From contig NZ_HE578947.1 of assembly GCF_000321045.1 (NCBI RefSeq), positions 567,360-631,359 on the forward strand: a stretch of DNA of 64,000 nucleotides, read 5' to 3'. Below are positions 17,460 through 25,914 of the stretch, piece after piece. The translations under genes and the position numbers were made by a program. Origin of the DNA: Phytobacter massiliensis JC163. Lineage in GTDB: Bacteria > Pseudomonadota > Gammaproteobacteria > Enterobacterales > Enterobacteriaceae. Position 1 is the stretch's first letter. Each line of letters begins with the position of its first letter. The notes below the pieces were generated by a model. It saw only the letters and a list, made by a program, of their open reading frames with translations. It was not told the DNA's origin and ran no database searches.

Positions 17460-19115
17460 CTATGGATCCGGCGGCGCAAACCACGCCGACTTAAAATCAA
17501 ACCAGCCCAGCGTGTTCATCCGCAGGCCGCGCATACTGCGCTGCCCCTGTATCATCAGCCAGTGATGGGTTAACGGCACGATAGCCTTGGTGGCCAGCAG
17601 CTGCTGGCACCAGGCGGCAAGATTCATCTCTTTGGCGCGCCAGCGGGCGGCGTCGGCCTGCCAGTCGATGGGAATACAGTGCTGAATAAGCGGCACTTCA
17701 TAAAGGTGGGTGAACAGCGAGAAATCCAGCGGCAGGGTAAAGTTGGCGCTGTTGAGCCAGATATCGCTGATGACCTCGCCCCGGTGCCACTCATCGTAAT
17801 CCACCTCCACGATCTCCAGGCGCACGCCCTGCTGCGCCAGCAGCTTGCTCATGGTGCTGGCAAGCGCTTTATGTTCGTTATGGTCACGATAGAAGGTGAG
17901 CGTTAGCGTCTCCAGCCCGGCCGGTTTTTCGCCTCTGCCTGGACAGGCATGATGCCAGCGCGGCAGCAGGCCGTAGGCCGGGAACCAGTAGCGCTGGTAC
18001 TGCGCGTCGGCGTGATAAAGCAGGTTGTTAGGCGACAAAATCTGGCTTACCCACTCCCGCACCGCCTGGCTGGCGCCGCGGTGGGAACGGTTATCAAACA
18101 TCAGGTAGTAGCACCCCTCTTCGAGGCGGCTTTCCACCGCTTTTTCGCCCTCGGTTGGCCCCTCCAGCGTCAGGCCGCCGGTAGGGTCCTCGCCAATTTC
18201 CGGCAGCACCCAGACGTTGACCTCATCAATCAGCGCCCGGTAGCCAAAATAGTCGTCAAAGGCATGGATCTTGAGCTGGCTGGCGTTATTGCGGGTTACC
18301 GCGTAAGGGCCGGTGCCTACCGGATGGCTGGAAAAGTTGGCCATCGTCGGCCACTCCTGCGGCAGGATCATGGCGGGCACCTGACCCAGCAGCCACGGAA
18401 GCCAGCAGTCCTGCTGGTTAAGATGGACATCCAGCGTCCAGGGCGTAGGCGAAACCACCTGTGTAATGTGCGAATAAAGGGGCAAAGCGCGCACCCGGTC
18501 AAGGGAGGTGATGACATCGTCCATCTCCAGTTCCCGCCCGTGGTGAAAATGGATGCCGGGGCGCAGATAAAAACGCCAGTGCAGCGGGGAAAGTGACTTC
18601 CAGTGATGGGCGATATCCGCTTCCAGTTCCCCATTTTCCTCATTTATGCGCGTCAGGGCGCTGAATATCTGGCGCGCCATATGGGTTTCAGAGCGGCGCA
18701 GGGCGCTGCCCGGCAGAAGATTGCGCAGTGGACGATAGTAGAGCACCCGCAGAATATGCCGCCCCTGGCGGAAGCTGCGGCCCAGGTGCGATACCAGCAT
18801 CTGGCGGACGGCGTTTTTATCGCCCACCAGTTGGACCAACTGATCGATGCGATCCTGCTCCAGCAGATCTTCCGCTCGCTGCTGCTGGAGCGCCAGGCCC
18901 GTATAGAGAAAGGTAAGGCGTGAACGCTTGCCGCGCCCGGCCTCTGCCTGCCAGGTCAGCCAGCCGCGGGACTCCATCGTGTTGAGCAGCGTGCGCATAT
19001 GCCGCCGCGAGCAGCTAAGTAAGTCCGCCAGCTCGTTGAGCGTGGTCTCCTGGGATTTTCCCTCGCAGCATTGCCATAGACGAATGAACTGCTGTTGCAG
19101 ACGACCTGACGACAT
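17460..19115 (-). CDS. sgrR: Glucose-phosphate stress transcription factor SgrR
   Basis: 551 residues, as in E. coli. The N-terminal winged helix (about residues 1-110, with [21 protein letters not shown]) binds DNA. The remainder is a solute-binding-protein-like domain (from about 160) that is thought to sense the sugar-phosphate stress signal. It activates sgrS and represses itself. It is divergent from sgrS with a 66-base shared promoter gap, the arrangement known in enterics. Confidence 0.97.
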   Translation of the reverse strand: MSSGRLQQQFIRLWQCCEGKSQETTLNELADLLSCSRRHMRTLLNTMESRGWLTWQAEAGRGKRSRLTFLYTGLALQQQRAEDLLEQDRIDQLVQLVGDKNAVRQMLVSHLGRSFRQGRHILRVLYYRPLRNLLPGSALRRSETHMARQIFSALTRINEENGELEADIAHHWKSLSPLHWRFYLRPGIHFHHGRELEMDDVITSLDRVRALPLYSHITQVVSPTPWTLDVHLNQQDCWLPWLLGQVPAMILPQEWPTMANFSSHPVGTGPYAVTRNNASQLKIHAFDDYFGYRALIDEVNVWVLPEIGEDPTGGLTLEGPTEGEKAVESRLEEGCYYLMFDNRSHRGASQAVREWVSQILSPNNLLYHADAQYQRYWFPAYGLLPRWHHACPGRGEKPAGLETLTLTFYRDHNEHKALASTMSKLLAQQGVRLEIVEVDYDEWHRGEVISDIWLNSANFTLPLDFSLFTHLYEVPLIQHCIPIDWQADAARWRAKEMNLAAWCQQLLATKAIVPLTHHWLMIQGQRSMRGLRMNTLGWFDFKSAWFAPPDP

Positions 19116-19181
19116 AAAAGGGGAACTCCTGATAAAAAGTCAGCAATTTATTAATCCCTATATTAAGCCAATAATTGTCCG

Positions 19182-19312
19182 TGATGAAGCGAGGAAGCGG
19201 TGGGAGAAGGAAGTGACAAAATCAGTTCCTCAACGCTGAACCGCAGCTATCATGTGTGACTGAGTATTGGTGCTAATCACCACGCCAGCAGTTATTATCT
19301 GCTGGCTTTTTT
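19182..19312 (+). ncRNA. sgrS: Small RNA SgrS, short form without sgrT
   Basis: About 131 bases, placed between sgrR and setA like E. coli SgrS (about 227 bases). It begins GATGAAGCGAGG, close to the E. coli 5' end. The ptsG-pairing core GTGTGACTGAGTATTGG is intact (19254-19270). The 3' end is a terminator: GCCAGCAG and CTGCTGGC with a seven-base loop and six T residues (19284-19312), the Hfq-binding end. A -10-like ATAATT lies at 19171. The region that encodes the 43-residue SgrT peptide in E. coli is missing: only a ten-codon frame of no similarity is present. SgrS homologues in enterics are known to vary in length and some lack SgrT. Confidence 0.9.
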
Positions 19313-19338
19313 CGTTTCTACTCACGCAAGGGAACACT

Positions 19339-20517
19339 ATGCTTTGGTTGATGACGATGGGACGCCGCCTGAACGGTGTCTACCTCGCTTTTATGGTCGT
19401 CACGTTTATGGTTGGGGTGGCAGGAGCGTTACAGTCACCGACGCTGAGCCTCTTTTTAAGCCGCGAGGTGGGGGTACAGCCTTTCTGGGTTGGACTGTTC
19501 TATACCGTCAACGCCATCGCGGGTATTGCGGTAAGCCTGACGCTGGCCCACCGCTCCGACAGGCAGGGCGATCGCAAAAAGCTGATTATGTTCTGTTGCC
19601 TGATGGCGGTAGGTAACGCCCTTCTTTTCGCCTTCAACCGCCACTACCTGACGCTTATCACCTGCGGCGTAATGCTGGCCTCGCTGGCGAGCACGGCCAT
19701 GCCGCAACTGTTCGCGCTGGCGCGGGAGTATGCCGACAGCTCCGCGCGGGAAGTGGTGATGTTCAGCTCGATCATGCGTGCGCAAATCTCCGTTGCCTGG
19801 GTCATTGGCCCGCCGCTGGCATTTATGCTGGCGCTCAATTACGGGTTTACCGCCATGTACGTCGTTGCCGCCGGGATATTCGCCCTGAGCCTGGCGGTGA
19901 TTGCGCTATGGCTGCCGTCGGCTAAACGCATTGAACAGCCCACGGACGTTGCCGTAACTGAGGTGAAAGGCTGGAGCGATCGCAACGTCAGGATGCTGTT
20001 TATTGCCTCCACGCTGATGTGGACCTGCAACACCATGTACATCATTGATATGCCGTTATGGATCAGCAGCGAGCTTGGTCTGCCGGACAGCCTGGCAGGC
20101 GTACTGATGGGCACGGCGGCAGGGCTGGAGATCCCGGCGATGATCCTGGCGGGCTACTACGTTAAGCGTTTTGGCAAGCGCAGGATGATGGTAAGCGCGG
20201 TCGCCTCCGGGGTGGTGTTTTACCTTGGGCTACTGATGTTTCACAGCCATGAGGCGCTGCTTGGCCTGCAAATTTTTAATGCGATTTTTATCGGCATTAT
20301 CGCCGGGATCGGCATGCTGTGGTTTCAGGATTTGATGCCGGGCCGCGCAGGCTCCGCCACTACGCTGTTCACCAACAGCATCTCAACCGGGGTGATCCTG
20401 GCAGGCGTAATCCAGGGTGCGCTGGCGCAAAGCTTCGGCCATGCCAGAGTGTACTGGGTGATTGCGGCGATTTCGCTGCTGACGCTTTTTCTGACCAGCA
20501 GGGTAAAAGACGTGTAG
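19339..20517 (+). CDS. setA: Sugar efflux transporter SetA
   Basis: 392 residues from the ATG at 19339, as in E. coli; the longer frame from 19267 runs back through the sgrS terminator and is discarded. MFS protein with twelve helices, conserved LAHRSDRQGDRKK cytoplasmic loop and GLEIPAMILAGYYVKRFGKRR. It exports glucose analogues and some glycosides and is co-regulated with SgrS in sugar-phosphate stress: in E. coli part of the sgrS transcription reads through into setA. The start is only 26 bases after the sgrS terminator. Confidence 0.96.
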   Translation: MLWLMTMGRRLNGVYLAFMVVTFMVGVAGALQSPTLSLFLSREVGVQPFWVGLFYTVNAIAGIAVSLTLAHRSDRQGDRKKLIMFCCLMAVGNALLFAFNRHYLTLITCGVMLASLASTAMPQLFALAREYADSSAREVVMFSSIMRAQISVAWVIGPPLAFMLALNYGFTAMYVVAAGIFALSLAVIALWLPSAKRIEQPTDVAVTEVKGWSDRNVRMLFIASTLMWTCNTMYIIDMPLWISSELGLPDSLAGVLMGTAAGLEIPAMILAGYYVKRFGKRRMMVSAVASGVVFYLGLLMFHSHEALLGLQIFNAIFIGIIAGIGMLWFQDLMPGRAGSATTLFTNSISTGVILAGVIQGALAQSFGHARVYWVIAAISLLTLFLTSRVKDV

Positions 20518-20525
20518 TCGAGCAC

Positions 20526-20548
20526 GCTCCCGGCGTGACGCCGGGAGC
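20526..20548. terminator. Bidirectional hairpin between convergent setA and the ACS transporter
   Basis: Perfect 10-base GC-rich stem GCTCCCGGCG and CGCCGGGAGC with a TGA loop, in the 37-base gap between the two convergent stops. No long U-tract. Confidence 0.65.
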
Positions 20549-20554
20549 TGTACG

Positions 20555-21865
20555 TTATTGCAGGACGATGCGCTTGATATCGCCAATGATAAACACGTAA
20601 GCCACCACGCCAACCAGAGCCGTTACGCCAATATAGATCAGCGCATAAAAGAAATTACCGGTGCCGGAGATAATAAAGCCGATAATTAGCGGCGTGATAA
20701 TGGATGCCATATTTGCACAGAAGTTAAAAATACCGCCCGTCAGCCCGGCCATATTCTTAGGCGCGATATCGGATATAAGCGTCCAGCCCAGGCCAACCAT
20801 GCCCTGACCAAAGAAAGCAACCGACATAATAATAATGACCAGCGTGTTACTGGAAACCCAGTTCGCGGTGATAATAAAGCTCGACAGTAATAAACCGGCA
20901 ATAATAGGCAGCTTACGGCTGAAATTTACGGATGCCGTTTTCTTTAATAATCTGTCGGAAACCCAGCCGCCGAAAATAATGCCGACCGCTGCCGCCATAA
21001 ATGGCCAGGTGGCGAAGAAGCCGACGTGAAGCCACGGCAGCTGGCGCTCCTGGGCAAGGTAGGTCGGGAACCAGGTAAGGAAGAAGACCAGCGTGGTATT
21101 CCCCGCGAACTGCCCAAGGCTGGCGCCAATAACCTGTCGGCAGCACAGCAGACGCTTTGCATCCGGCCAGTTAAAAGGCACGTTTTCAGCGGTTTTCTGG
21201 CCGTTATTCGCGCCGATATATTCCAGTTCCGCTTTATTGGCGAGGGTGGATTCATGCGGCTCGCGGTAAAAACGCCACCAGATAAAAGTGAAAATAATAC
21301 CTAGCGCGCCGGTCAGGAAAAATAGCGTGCGCCAGCCATGGTGTTCAAGAATAAGGAAAAGCAACGGCGAGAAAGCGGCCAGCCCAATATATTCACCAAC
21401 CGTATACGTTGCCGTTGCCCGCGCCCTTTCATGCTGTGGGAACCATGTGCCGACCACCCGACTATTGACCGGAAAGCAGGGCGCTTCGCTAATTCCCAGC
21501 CCCAGACGGAGCAGCAGTAACGATTTCAGACCCACGGAAAAGCTCTGTAATAAGGTAAACAGCGACCAGAAAAAGATAGAGAGCGCATAGGTAATTTTAT
21601 TGCCGAAACGGTCGAGAAACATACCGCCAGGAATTTGCGCCAGCGCATAAGTCCAGGCGAAGGCGGAAAAGACGATGCCCATCATCGCCGGATCGATATG
21701 GATCTCTTTGGTCAGCGCCGGAGCAACAATGCCCAAAATGGTACGATCGAGATAGTTGATCATTGTACCAACAGACAGTAACAGTAAAATAACAATACGC
21801 GCCCGGCTTCTCCGTGGCTGGCCCGCTAAGGGAACAGCGCTTTGCTGGCTGTCTATCGTCCTCAT
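20555..21865 (-). CDS. MFS transporter, anion:cation symporter (ACS) family
   Basis: 436 residues, ATG at 21865 after an AAAGGA site. The first helix carries the ACS signature NYLDR, followed by GMFLDRFGNK (MFS motif A) and ISEAPCFP--WFP in helix 4-5, as in GudP, GarP, DgoT and LgoT. These carry hexonates, hexarates and other organic anions in symport with protons. It faces away from the LysR gene across about 230 bases, the usual plan for a regulator and its target. The neighbouring operon suggests a cyclic acid such as quinate or shikimate, but a sugar acid is equally possible. Confidence 0.88.
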   Translation of the reverse strand: MRTIDSQQSAVPLAGQPRRSRARIVILLLLSVGTMINYLDRTILGIVAPALTKEIHIDPAMMGIVFSAFAWTYALAQIPGGMFLDRFGNKITYALSIFFWSLFTLLQSFSVGLKSLLLLRLGLGISEAPCFPVNSRVVGTWFPQHERARATATYTVGEYIGLAAFSPLLFLILEHHGWRTLFFLTGALGIIFTFIWWRFYREPHESTLANKAELEYIGANNGQKTAENVPFNWPDAKRLLCCRQVIGASLGQFAGNTTLVFFLTWFPTYLAQERQLPWLHVGFFATWPFMAAAVGIIFGGWVSDRLLKKTASVNFSRKLPIIAGLLLSSFIITANWVSSNTLVIIIMSVAFFGQGMVGLGWTLISDIAPKNMAGLTGGIFNFCANMASIITPLIIGFIISGTGNFFYALIYIGVTALVGVVAYVFIIGDIKRIVLQ

Positions 21866-22093
21866 ATTATTTTCCTTTAAGATTTAAAATATTTTTGTAT
21901 GTAACCATACATGCAGAAATATTTTATTGAGGCCTTTATTCAGCATATTGTTTCTGTTCTTTTACATCATATTCACACACCTGAATGGTTTTCGTCGGTT
22001 ATGCCGATATTTACGCTTTTATACCCGCTTAATAGGTGTGGGTATGTTATATTTGTTGCAGTGATTGATTTTTATATTATACGGTCAAAAATA

Positions 22094-22990
22094 ATGAACC
22101 TAAAGCAACTTTACTATTTCAAGCGTTTGTCGGAAACGCAGCATTACACGGAGGCGGCATCGAGCCTTTTTATCACTCAACCCTCGCTAAGCCATGCCAT
22201 ATCTGAACTGGAGAAGGAACTCGGCGTCTCGCTCTTTGCCCGTAAAGGGCGCAACGTAGAGATTACGCAGAACGGGAAACGTTTTCTTCCCTATGTAGAA
22301 GATGCGCTGGCGTCGCTGGAGAAGGGGCGGTTGACATTGCAAAAAAGCGGGTTGGAAAGCAAGGAGAATATCCGCATCGCTTTTATTTATACAATGGGCG
22401 AATATGTTGTACCGCAGTTAATTCAGAAGTATTCTGCTTCACCTTCTCATCACAACGTAACCTTTTCCTTTACCCAGGGAACCTCGCTCAATTTATTACA
22501 GGAACTGAAAGCGGGTAAGACGGATTTAGCACTCTGTTCCTATATTGCCGATGAGCCGGATATCGATTTTATTCCGATCATTCAGCAGGAGCTGGTTGTC
22601 GTTACCGCTAAAGATCATCCCCTGGCGCGCTTATATCAACATGAGGTCGAGCTGGCTGAGACGATTCATTATCCCTACGTCTACTTTGCAGAAAATAGCG
22701 GATTACGCCCGTTTATCGATAATGTTTTCATGCAGCAAAAAATGGTGCCGGATATCGCCTGTTATGTTGAAGAGGACACGGCGATGGCGGGGCTGGTCAG
22801 TATCGATTATGGGATAGCGATCATGCCGCGGATCTCCGCGCTCGCCAATTACAATGTCCATATCCTGACGATAAAAAATAAGATCCCTCCGCGCTATATT
22901 TATCTCGCCACAATGAAAGAGCGAGTGCTTTCCCCTGCTATTCAGTCGTTTAAAGAGTTTGTTATTGATGACAGCCAACGCACCGGTTGA
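22094..22990 (+). CDS. LysR-family transcriptional regulator
   Basis: 298 residues from the ATG at 22094 (MNLKQLYYFKRLSETQHYTEAA), the usual LysR beginning; the frame is open back to 21911 but the extra 61 residues are AT-rich and not domain-like. Helix-turn-helix at about residues 18-40 (AASSLFITQPSLSHAISELEKELG). The effector-binding domain follows from about 90. It resembles the CynR/YwbI-like subgroup only in general pattern. It lies between the divergent ACS transporter gene and the convergent operon, and so probably controls one or both. No classical T-N11-A site was assigned with confidence. Confidence 0.9.
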   Translation: MNLKQLYYFKRLSETQHYTEAASSLFITQPSLSHAISELEKELGVSLFARKGRNVEITQNGKRFLPYVEDALASLEKGRLTLQKSGLESKENIRIAFIYTMGEYVVPQLIQKYSASPSHHNVTFSFTQGTSLNLLQELKAGKTDLALCSYIADEPDIDFIPIIQQELVVVTAKDHPLARLYQHEVELAETIHYPYVYFAENSGLRPFIDNVFMQQKMVPDIACYVEEDTAMAGLVSIDYGIAIMPRISALANYNVHILTIKNKIPPRYIYLATMKERVLSPAIQSFKEFVIDDSQRTG

Positions 22991-23027
22991 AAACGCGCCC
23001 GGAGGTTTGCTCCGGGCACGGTGATCA

Positions 23028-23795
23028 TCAGGACAAGATATCCATCACTTCACGCAGCTGAGCAATGGCGATCTGTCCCGGCGCCGAGGCCTGGCCAACG
23101 GTGCCGAAGGTCATCGCTGAGCCGAACAGACGGCCGGTCACACGGCTGACGCCGCCCATTTTGCCCATCGACATGGTGATGATCGGACGGGTGGCGTACT
23201 TTTCTTTCATGGTCAGCGTGGCCGACAGCAGGGTCAGTACATCCTGCGGCGACTGCGGCATCACCGCGATCTTCGGCAGATCCGCCCCCAGCTCCTGCAT
23301 GCGACGAAGACGGTGGATAATGTCTTCCTGAGCGGGCGTTTTATGGAAATCATGGTTGCTCATGATCACCTTCACGCCGCTGGCATGGGCATCGTTCACT
23401 ACCGCGCGAACCTGCGCTTCGTCATTGAACAGTTCAATGTCGATAACATCCACCAGGCCGCTGGCGGCAGCCTGACGATTGAGCGCAAAGTAGGCTTCGT
23501 CGCTGATTTCCTTTTCGCCACCCTCTTTTTTACTGCGGAAGGTGAACAGCAGCGGCATATCTGTCAGCGCGCGACGGATTTCTGCCAGCGCGTTGAGCAC
23601 CTGCGCCATCTCTTCAACGCCGTTGAAATGATCAACACGCCATTCGATGATGTCCGCACCGGAGGTGGCCAGCGCCTGAGCGTTGCGCTGCACTTCTTCC
23701 AGGGTTTTGCCGATCAGCGGCACACAAATCAGGGTCTGGCCTTCCTGAAAAGTGACGTTTTTAACTGTTACTGCTTGAATCATGTTGGTATCCAT
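23028..23795 (-). CDS. aroD: Type I 3-dehydroquinate dehydratase, catabolic-context copy
   Basis: 255 residues. It dehydrates 3-dehydroquinate to 3-dehydroshikimate through a Schiff base. The catalytic lysine is Lys175 (DLPKIAVMPQ) and the acid/base histidine is His148 (SNHDFHKTP), equal to Lys170 and His143 in E. coli AroD. It also has EWRVDH and ITMSMGKMG. The start could be at 23783 instead, which has a better-spaced GGA. Last gene of the four-gene operon, 20 bases after the transporter. Whether this is the only aroD of the organism or an extra catabolic copy cannot be decided here; the E. coli aroD lies elsewhere, next to ydiB, and this cluster looks like a variant of it. Confidence 0.93.
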   Translation of the reverse strand: MDTNMIQAVTVKNVTFQEGQTLICVPLIGKTLEEVQRNAQALATSGADIIEWRVDHFNGVEEMAQVLNALAEIRRALTDMPLLFTFRSKKEGGEKEISDEAYFALNRQAAASGLVDVIDIELFNDEAQVRAVVNDAHASGVKVIMSNHDFHKTPAQEDIIHRLRRMQELGADLPKIAVMPQSPQDVLTLLSATLTMKEKYATRPIITMSMGKMGGVSRVTGRLFGSAMTFGTVGQASAPGQIAIAQLREVMDILS

Positions 23796-23814
23796 TATTC
23801 TTTATTCCGGGCAA

Positions 23815-25029
23815 TCAGGCTGTTGCCGCTACGCCGGAAGATTTCAGAGCCGCACGCGCCTGTAGCTGACGATAACCGATATACAGGGCGATAACAAAGC
23901 CGACGATAGCGATCAGAAGATCGAACCACATAATGCTGGCGATACCCATCTTCGATAGTTTTGCCGTGATAAGTGGGATCGTAAAGCTTGCCAGGCTTCC
24001 AGCGGTATAAAAGATCCCGGTGGCTTTGCCTTTTCCATTGGGGAAGCTCATAGCCATAATGGTCGCGCCTATCTGCAGCACGCCGCCAGCGGCGGCAAAG
24101 CCGATGATAAAGGCGAAGCCGGTCACAATCATTGGCGTAGGGAACAGGCAGACGATCAGCAGTGAAATCATCGACAGGAAGGTGTAGATGATCATGGCGA
24201 CGGCTGAGCTAAATACCTCTTTGACAAAGGCCGCAGTGACAAATACGCATGTCAGGGAACCGGCGGTATAGACGCTCAGCAGCTTGATTGCTGACTCATG
24301 CGGGATCCCGGCAACGAACTCGCCGTACTGCGCTAACCACTGGCTGACCAGATAAAAAGTCGCCATACCGATATAGCCGTACAGGGTAAAGATGACCATA
24401 TCCAGCTTGCCGGAGTCCGCTTTCGGGGCAACGGCGGCGGCTGGTGATTTTTCTGCGGTTTCCTTCTTCGCCCGATGGTCCGGGAAAGGCATTTTTATCA
24501 GATAGATCGCGCTCAGAACCATCAGTGCTGCAGCGATGATAAACGACCAGCCATACCACATGTTCGCCCAAATCAGCGCGCTGATAATGAACGGCAACAG
24601 GAACTGCCCGGCAGAAACAAAGGCTTTGATCAGCACGTTTGCCCGGCTGGCGGAGTTAGGGAAAGATTCCATCAGCGCCGGATAAGTACCGGAATCGAGG
24701 AAGCTGTTCGCCAGACCCGCCATAATGCCGCAGCAATAAGCCAGATAGATGTTTTTCGTCAGCAGAATACCGAGGAAGAACACCACATAGCTGGCTATGC
24801 CGAGATAGATAAAAGGTTTACGACCGAAACGGTCGGACAGGAAGCCTGTCACGATCGTAGCGAGCTTACCAATCCCGAGCGACGAAATGACAATGGAGAC
24901 GCCGGCAGCGTCGGTTCCCCATTGTTCCTGCAGATTCGCCATGTTGAGGGTAATTAACAATACCCCCATACCGTGAATCAGGTAATTAAGATATAGCCCA
25001 GCTGCCGTTGGGACATATTGATTTTTCAT
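23815..25029 (-). CDS. YdiM-like MFS transporter, probable quinate/shikimate carrier
   Basis: 404 residues from the ATG at 25029; the alternative at 25038 leaves no room for the AAGGA site. The sequence runs closely with E. coli YdiM throughout (KNQYVPTAAGLYLNYLIHGMGVLL, SSLGIGKLAT, GLANSFLDSGTYPALMESFP, GATIMAMSFPNGKGKATGIFYTAGS). Twelve helices with a long central loop near residue 195. In E. coli ydiM and ydiN lie beside ydiB and aroD, so a substrate in the quinate/shikimate group is inferred from context; no transport test is known to me. It lies between the ydiB-like and aroD genes. Confidence 0.85.
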   Translation of the reverse strand: MKNQYVPTAAGLYLNYLIHGMGVLLITLNMANLQEQWGTDAAGVSIVISSLGIGKLATIVTGFLSDRFGRKPFIYLGIASYVVFFLGILLTKNIYLAYCCGIMAGLANSFLDSGTYPALMESFPNSASRANVLIKAFVSAGQFLLPFIISALIWANMWYGWSFIIAAALMVLSAIYLIKMPFPDHRAKKETAEKSPAAAVAPKADSGKLDMVIFTLYGYIGMATFYLVSQWLAQYGEFVAGIPHESAIKLLSVYTAGSLTCVFVTAAFVKEVFSSAVAMIIYTFLSMISLLIVCLFPTPMIVTGFAFIIGFAAAGGVLQIGATIMAMSFPNGKGKATGIFYTAGSLASFTIPLITAKLSKMGIASIMWFDLLIAIVGFVIALYIGYRQLQARAALKSSGVAATA

Positions 25030-25040
25030 CGCGCTCATCC

Positions 25041-25904
25041 TTAGAACAGGATACTTTTGACGTACTCAACCGGCATTTCTTTGCCCGTCCAGATCTCAAA
25101 AGCGCGCGCGCCTTGCCACAGCATCATCCCCAGGCCGTTAATGGTGCGGCAGCCCTGTTGCTCTGCGACTTCCAGCAGATGGGTTTTACGCGGGTTATAG
25201 ACCACATCGGAGACGATCAGCTCAGGGCGCAGGAAGCTGGCATCTGGCAGCAACATCTGGCCTTCAAACGGTTTCATGCCGACGCCGGTAGCGTTGGTGA
25301 GGATCACGCTGCTGGCGATTTCGGCGCGCAGTTTTTCATGATCGTCCAGATCGTAGAGATGGATCTCGCAGTTGGTGTTGTTGCGGATCTTGGCCACGGT
25401 CTTCTCCGCGTTCGGGAAGAACTTATCTTTTTTATTGAAGATAGCGATCTCTTTGACCCCATCCAGCGCGGCCTGCACGCAGATGGCTGTCGCAGCGCCG
25501 CCCGCGCCCAGCACGGTCATTTTCTTACCGATGATATCAATGCCTTCTTCACGCAGCGCGCGCATGTAGCCGGTGCCGTCGGTGATATGACCGGTCAGTA
25601 CGCCATTATCATTGACCACGGTATTGACCGCGCCAACCAGTTCAGCCGCTGGAGAAAGCTTGTCGAGATACTGGCAGATTTCGGTTTTATTCGGCATAGA
25701 GACGTTATAGCCGCGCAGCTTCATCGCCCGGAAGCCCTGCACCACGTCTTTCAGCTCCTGGTTGCCCACTTCAAAGGCCAGATAAACATAATCCAGCCCC
25801 AGGTGCGCAAACGCTTCATTGTGCATGGTCGGCGACATGCTGTGACGAATTGGCGTGGCGATAAGCCCAATCAGTTCGGTGTGTCCTGTAATACGTTCAG
25901 CCAT
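25041..25904 (-). CDS. ydiB: Quinate/shikimate dehydrogenase, YdiB type
   Basis: 287 residues (E. coli YdiB 288). N-terminal substrate domain with the two hydroxyl-binding serines in HSMSP (22, 24), catalytic Lys73 (MPNK) and Asp109 (TDGTG). Rossmann domain with LGAGGAATA (132-140). After the second beta strand it reads FNKKDKFF with Asp160, the position that lets YdiB use NAD+ as well as NADP+; AroE has basic residues here. It would oxidise quinate to 3-dehydroquinate or shikimate to 3-dehydroshikimate. Eleven bases after the oxidoreductase gene and eleven before the transporter. The symbol is given by similarity; orthology to ydiB is likely but not proven. Confidence 0.85.
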   Translation of the reverse strand: MAERITGHTELIGLIATPIRHSMSPTMHNEAFAHLGLDYVYLAFEVGNQELKDVVQGFRAMKLRGYNVSMPNKTEICQYLDKLSPAAELVGAVNTVVNDNGVLTGHITDGTGYMRALREEGIDIIGKKMTVLGAGGAATAICVQAALDGVKEIAIFNKKDKFFPNAEKTVAKIRNNTNCEIHLYDLDDHEKLRAEIASSVILTNATGVGMKPFEGQMLLPDASFLRPELIVSDVVYNPRKTHLLEVAEQQGCRTINGLGMMLWQGARAFEIWTGKEMPVEYVKSILF

Positions 25905-25914
25905 GATAAAGTCC

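Noticed and set aside
19267..19338. An upstream extension of SetA
   Set aside because: It would run through the SgrS terminator hairpin; the conserved start is the ATG at 19339.
21911..22093. A 61-residue N-terminal extension of the LysR protein
   Set aside because: AT-rich, hydrophobic and unlike any LysR N-terminus; the normal LysR beginning starts at 22094.
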